In this document: positions 5,871-7,625 of the stretch, in pieces
How the letters are laid out: each line of letters begins with the position of its first letter
How positions within the stretch are numbered: position 1 is the first letter of the stretch
From: Fidelibacterota bacterium
Lineage (GTDB): Bacteria; Fidelibacterota; Marinisomatia; Marinisomatales; TCS56
Length of the DNA: 7,625 nucleotides
Direction of reading: 5' to 3'
NCBI GenBank assembly: GCA_013203015.1
Contig: JABMPO010000317.1
Location: 1-7,625, forward strand
Program-made: the position numbers and the translations under genes
The notes under the pieces: generated by a model
The model's input: only the letters and a program-made list of their open reading frames with translations
Database searches by the model: none
What the model was told of the DNA's origin: nothing

Positions 5871-6488
5871 ATGGCTAATTCCAAAGAAAATCAGCGCCGC
5901 GAACAAATCCTTGCAGCAGCCCTGGATGTAATTATCGAGAAGGGCTACGAGAAAAGTCGTATGGACGACATCGTCAAAGCATCCAAGCTCAGCAAGGGCG
6001 CCATCTACTGGTATTATAAATCTAAAAAAGATGTTTATCTTTCCCTCGTCAATCACTGGGTCTTCAACTTTAGCGCTACCTTGAATAACATTGTTGAAGA
6101 GGATCATTCGGCAGCCGACCAACTACGAGAATTATTCCAATTCTTCGTTAATCAATACCAAATCAATCCTCGGCCATTTAAAGCCATGATGGAATTCTGG
6201 TCCCTGGCGGCCCGTGACGATGACGTGCAAAATAAGATTCAGAAAGTCTACACCGAATTTCTTAATCTGATCGAGAACATTCTCATTAAGGGGGTCGAAT
6301 CGGGGGAATTCGACCTTCTTGACACCAAAATCGCAGCCTTGTCAATTATGGTCAATATTGAAGGAATCATCTGGTTTACTATTTTCGATGTACCCGGCGT
6401 CTCCATATCAGCCTACATCGATACAATCTCCAACTTCATCCTGACTGGCCTGGCCAAGGATACTAACGGAGGAATCAATAATGAGTGA
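5871..6488 (+). CDS. TetR/AcrR-family transcriptional regulator, 205 aa
   Basis: A dimeric DNA-binding repressor. Residues about 10-56 form the TetR_N helix-turn-helix: REQILAAALDVIIEKGYEKS (helix 1), MDDIVKASKLSKGAIYWYYK (helices 2-3, recognition helix about 41-47) and KKDVYLSLV (helix 4). The all-helical ligand-binding domain (about 70-200) carries MMEFWSLAARDDDVQNKIQ and GVESGEFDLLDTKIAALSIM, which resemble the BetI/FadR-like TetR_C_6 group. The ligand is not visible. The immediate partner gene, an acyl-CoA dehydrogenase, suggests an acyl-CoA or fatty-acid ligand, by inference. The ATG at 5871 sits 7 nt after a palindromic operator with no usable Shine-Dalgarno (an AGG only 2 nt away), so it may be weakly translated. 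Its last 8 nt overlap the dehydrogenase start, and the dehydrogenase ribosome site lies within its final codons. Confidence 0.93.
   Translation: MANSKENQRREQILAAALDVIIEKGYEKSRMDDIVKASKLSKGAIYWYYKSKKDVYLSLVNHWVFNFSATLNNIVEEDHSAADQLRELFQFFVNQYQINPRPFKAMMEFWSLAARDDDVQNKIQKVYTEFLNLIENILIKGVESGEFDLLDTKIAALSIMVNIEGIIWFTIFDVPGVSISAYIDTISNFILTGLAKDTNGGINNE
6468..6473 (+). promoter_or_regulatory. Strong Shine-Dalgarno for the acyl-CoA dehydrogenase, inside tetR
   Basis: GGAGGA lies 7 nt before the ATG at 6481. It is the best ribosome site in the window and fixes the dehydrogenase start. It contrasts with the poor site of tetR on the same message, so the enzyme should be made in excess of the regulator. 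Confidence 0.8.
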
Positions 6489-7625
6489 AAAATTAACCTA
6501 CCGCAATACCGGCGGTCGGTTTTTAACCGAAACCATTGGATCGGAACCGGTCTTTACCCGGGAAAAATTTAATGATGAACAAAAAGAAATCTTTCAAATG
6601 GTCAACGATTTTGCTATTGAACGTATCCGACCCAATCGGGGGGCGCTGGATGCTTTTAATAAAGAACTGGTCTTTGAATTATTTCACGAACTGGGTGAAC
6701 TGGGAATTTTATCCATTGATGTGCCGGAAGAATACGGCGGTATGGAGTTGGATAAAATCACTTCCGCTCTAGTAGTGGAAGCTCTCAGCAGTGGCTTCAA
6801 TGCCTCATTCACCGCCACCATCACCGCCCATGTTGGTATTGGCTCCCTGCCGATTGTCTGGTTCGGAACCCCCGACCAGAAAGCCAAATACCTGCCTAAA
6901 CTGGGCTCGGGTGAATGGATGGGCGCCTATGCCCTCACCGAACCCAGCTCCGGTTCCGACGCCCTGGCAGCCAAAACCACCGCCATGCTCAGCGAGGATG
7001 GCAAATATTATTTGATGAACGGTGAAAAGCAGTTTATCACCAACGGTGGTTGGGCCGATGTCTTCACCGTTTTTGCGCAGGTGGAGGGTTCCAAATTTTC
7101 GGCCTTCATCATCGAGCGCGGTATGGAAGGCTTTGAGATCGGACCCGAAGAAAAGAAAATGGGAATGAAGGGCTCCTCAACAGTGGGGCTAAAATTCACC
7201 GACTGCAAAGTGCCAGTGGAAAATCTCCTATACAAAGTCGGCAAAGGTGCCACGATTGCTTTCAACGCCCTTAATCTCGGACGCTTCAAACTGGCTGCTG
7301 CTGATCTCGGTGGTTGCAAAAGCGTAATAGAGGAAGCTACCAAATATGCCTTAGAGCGACGCCAGTTCGGACAGCCCATCGCCCATTTTGATGCCATTAA
7401 GGGCAAGGTTGCCGACATGGTGATCAGGACCTATACTTCCGACAGCATGGCCTATCGCACCATCGGACTGATCCAGGATGCGGTCGACGAACTCGATAAA
7501 TCAAGCCCGGATTATTACCTGCAAGCAGGCGAGGCTACCGAACGCTTTGCAATCGAAGCATCCATGGCCAAAGTTTACGTCAGTGAAGCATTCGGGTTCT
7601 GTGCCGATACTGGCATCCAGATTCT
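6481..7625 (+). CDS. Acyl-CoA dehydrogenase, N-terminal 381 residues; runs off the right edge
   Basis: A FAD-dependent enzyme that makes the trans-2-enoyl-CoA double bond in the first step of beta-oxidation, passing electrons to ETF. Domains in order: an N-terminal helical domain (FNDEQKEIFQMVNDFAIERI, 30-49; LGILSIDVPEEYGG, 74-87); the middle beta-domain with family signature ALTEPSSGSD (151-160), the FAD-contacting ITNGGWAD (186-193) and KMGMKGSSTVGLKFTDCKVP (226-245); and the start of the C-terminal helical domain with RRQFGQPI (293-300). The N-terminal extension with GGRFLTETI and the extra segment around 335-355 match the longer (about 590-600 aa) VLCAD/FadE-like bacterial subgroup. About one third should lie outside, including the catalytic Glu region. 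It starts within the last 8 nt of tetR. The gene is visibly more G+C-rich than the rest, which is common for conserved metabolic genes and not by itself evidence of transfer. Confidence 0.95.
   Translation, partial: MSEKLTYRNTGGRFLTETIGSEPVFTREKFNDEQKEIFQMVNDFAIERIRPNRGALDAFNKELVFELFHELGELGILSIDVPEEYGGMELDKITSALVVEALSSGFNASFTATITAHVGIGSLPIVWFGTPDQKAKYLPKLGSGEWMGAYALTEPSSGSDALAAKTTAMLSEDGKYYLMNGEKQFITNGGWADVFTVFAQVEGSKFSAFIIERGMEGFEIGPEEKKMGMKGSSTVGLKFTDCKVPVENLLYKVGKGATIAFNALNLGRFKLAAADLGGCKSVIEEATKYALERRQFGQPIAHFDAIKGKVADMVIRTYTSDSMAYRTIGLIQDAVDELDKSSPDYYLQAGEATERFAIEASMAKVYVSEAFGFCADTGIQI

Noticed and set aside
6536..7418. Several open frames of 67-136 codons on both strands within the acyl-CoA dehydrogenase gene
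   Set aside because: They are shadows of a strongly conserved coding frame that runs from 6481 to the window end.
6481..7625. Recent horizontal transfer of the acyl-CoA dehydrogenase because of its higher G+C
   Set aside because: Conserved, well-expressed metabolic genes often differ in this way, and there are no flanking repeats, integrase or tRNA. It is also tightly joined to tetR.

Overview
The window looks like a chromosomal segment from a free-living, Gram-negative-type bacterium of the FCB superphylum, probably one of its less-cultivated phyla (Ignavibacteria, Calditrichota, Marinimicrobia or KSB1-like). The main clue is a large exported protein ending in a type IX secretion (Por) C-terminal sorting domain with the YPNPFNP motif, next to a predicted outer-membrane beta-barrel. 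The phylum is an inference; no rRNA or other phylogenetic marker is present. Base composition is AT-rich, except for the visibly more G+C-rich acyl-CoA dehydrogenase gene at the right end. No tRNA, rRNA, CRISPR array, insertion sequence or phage gene was seen.

Layout. (1) Positions 1-1060, minus strand: the N-terminal 105 residues of a dimethylarginine dimethylaminohydrolase (left edge cuts it), preceded by a DUF2461 gene with a GTG start. (2) 1061-1299: a divergent promoter region. (3) 1300-5141, plus strand: a two-gene surface cassette. The first gene encodes a 790-aa secreted protein made of two tandem related modules plus a T9SS sorting domain. The second encodes a 484-aa predicted beta-barrel. 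The second gene starts at a TTG only 14 nt after the first gene's stop, and a textbook intrinsic-terminator hairpin sits inside its signal-peptide codons. (4) 5245-5637, minus strand: a small SpoIIAA/STAS-like protein with a promoter placed so that its mRNA may be leaderless. (5) 5823-7625, plus strand: a TetR-family regulator whose start is preceded by a perfect 6-2-6 palindrome, overlapping by 8 nt a fatty-acid-type acyl-CoA dehydrogenase that runs off the right edge.

How the parts work together. The TetR/acyl-CoA dehydrogenase pair reads as an autoregulated beta-oxidation operon, with the palindrome as the likely operator. The surface pair reads as one transcription unit in which barrel expression may be limited by termination or by translation coupling with the upstream gene. 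The DDAH/DUF2461 pair is a separate leftward unit with no evident functional link to the rest. The most unusual features are the terminator embedded in signal-peptide codons and the internally duplicated secreted protein.
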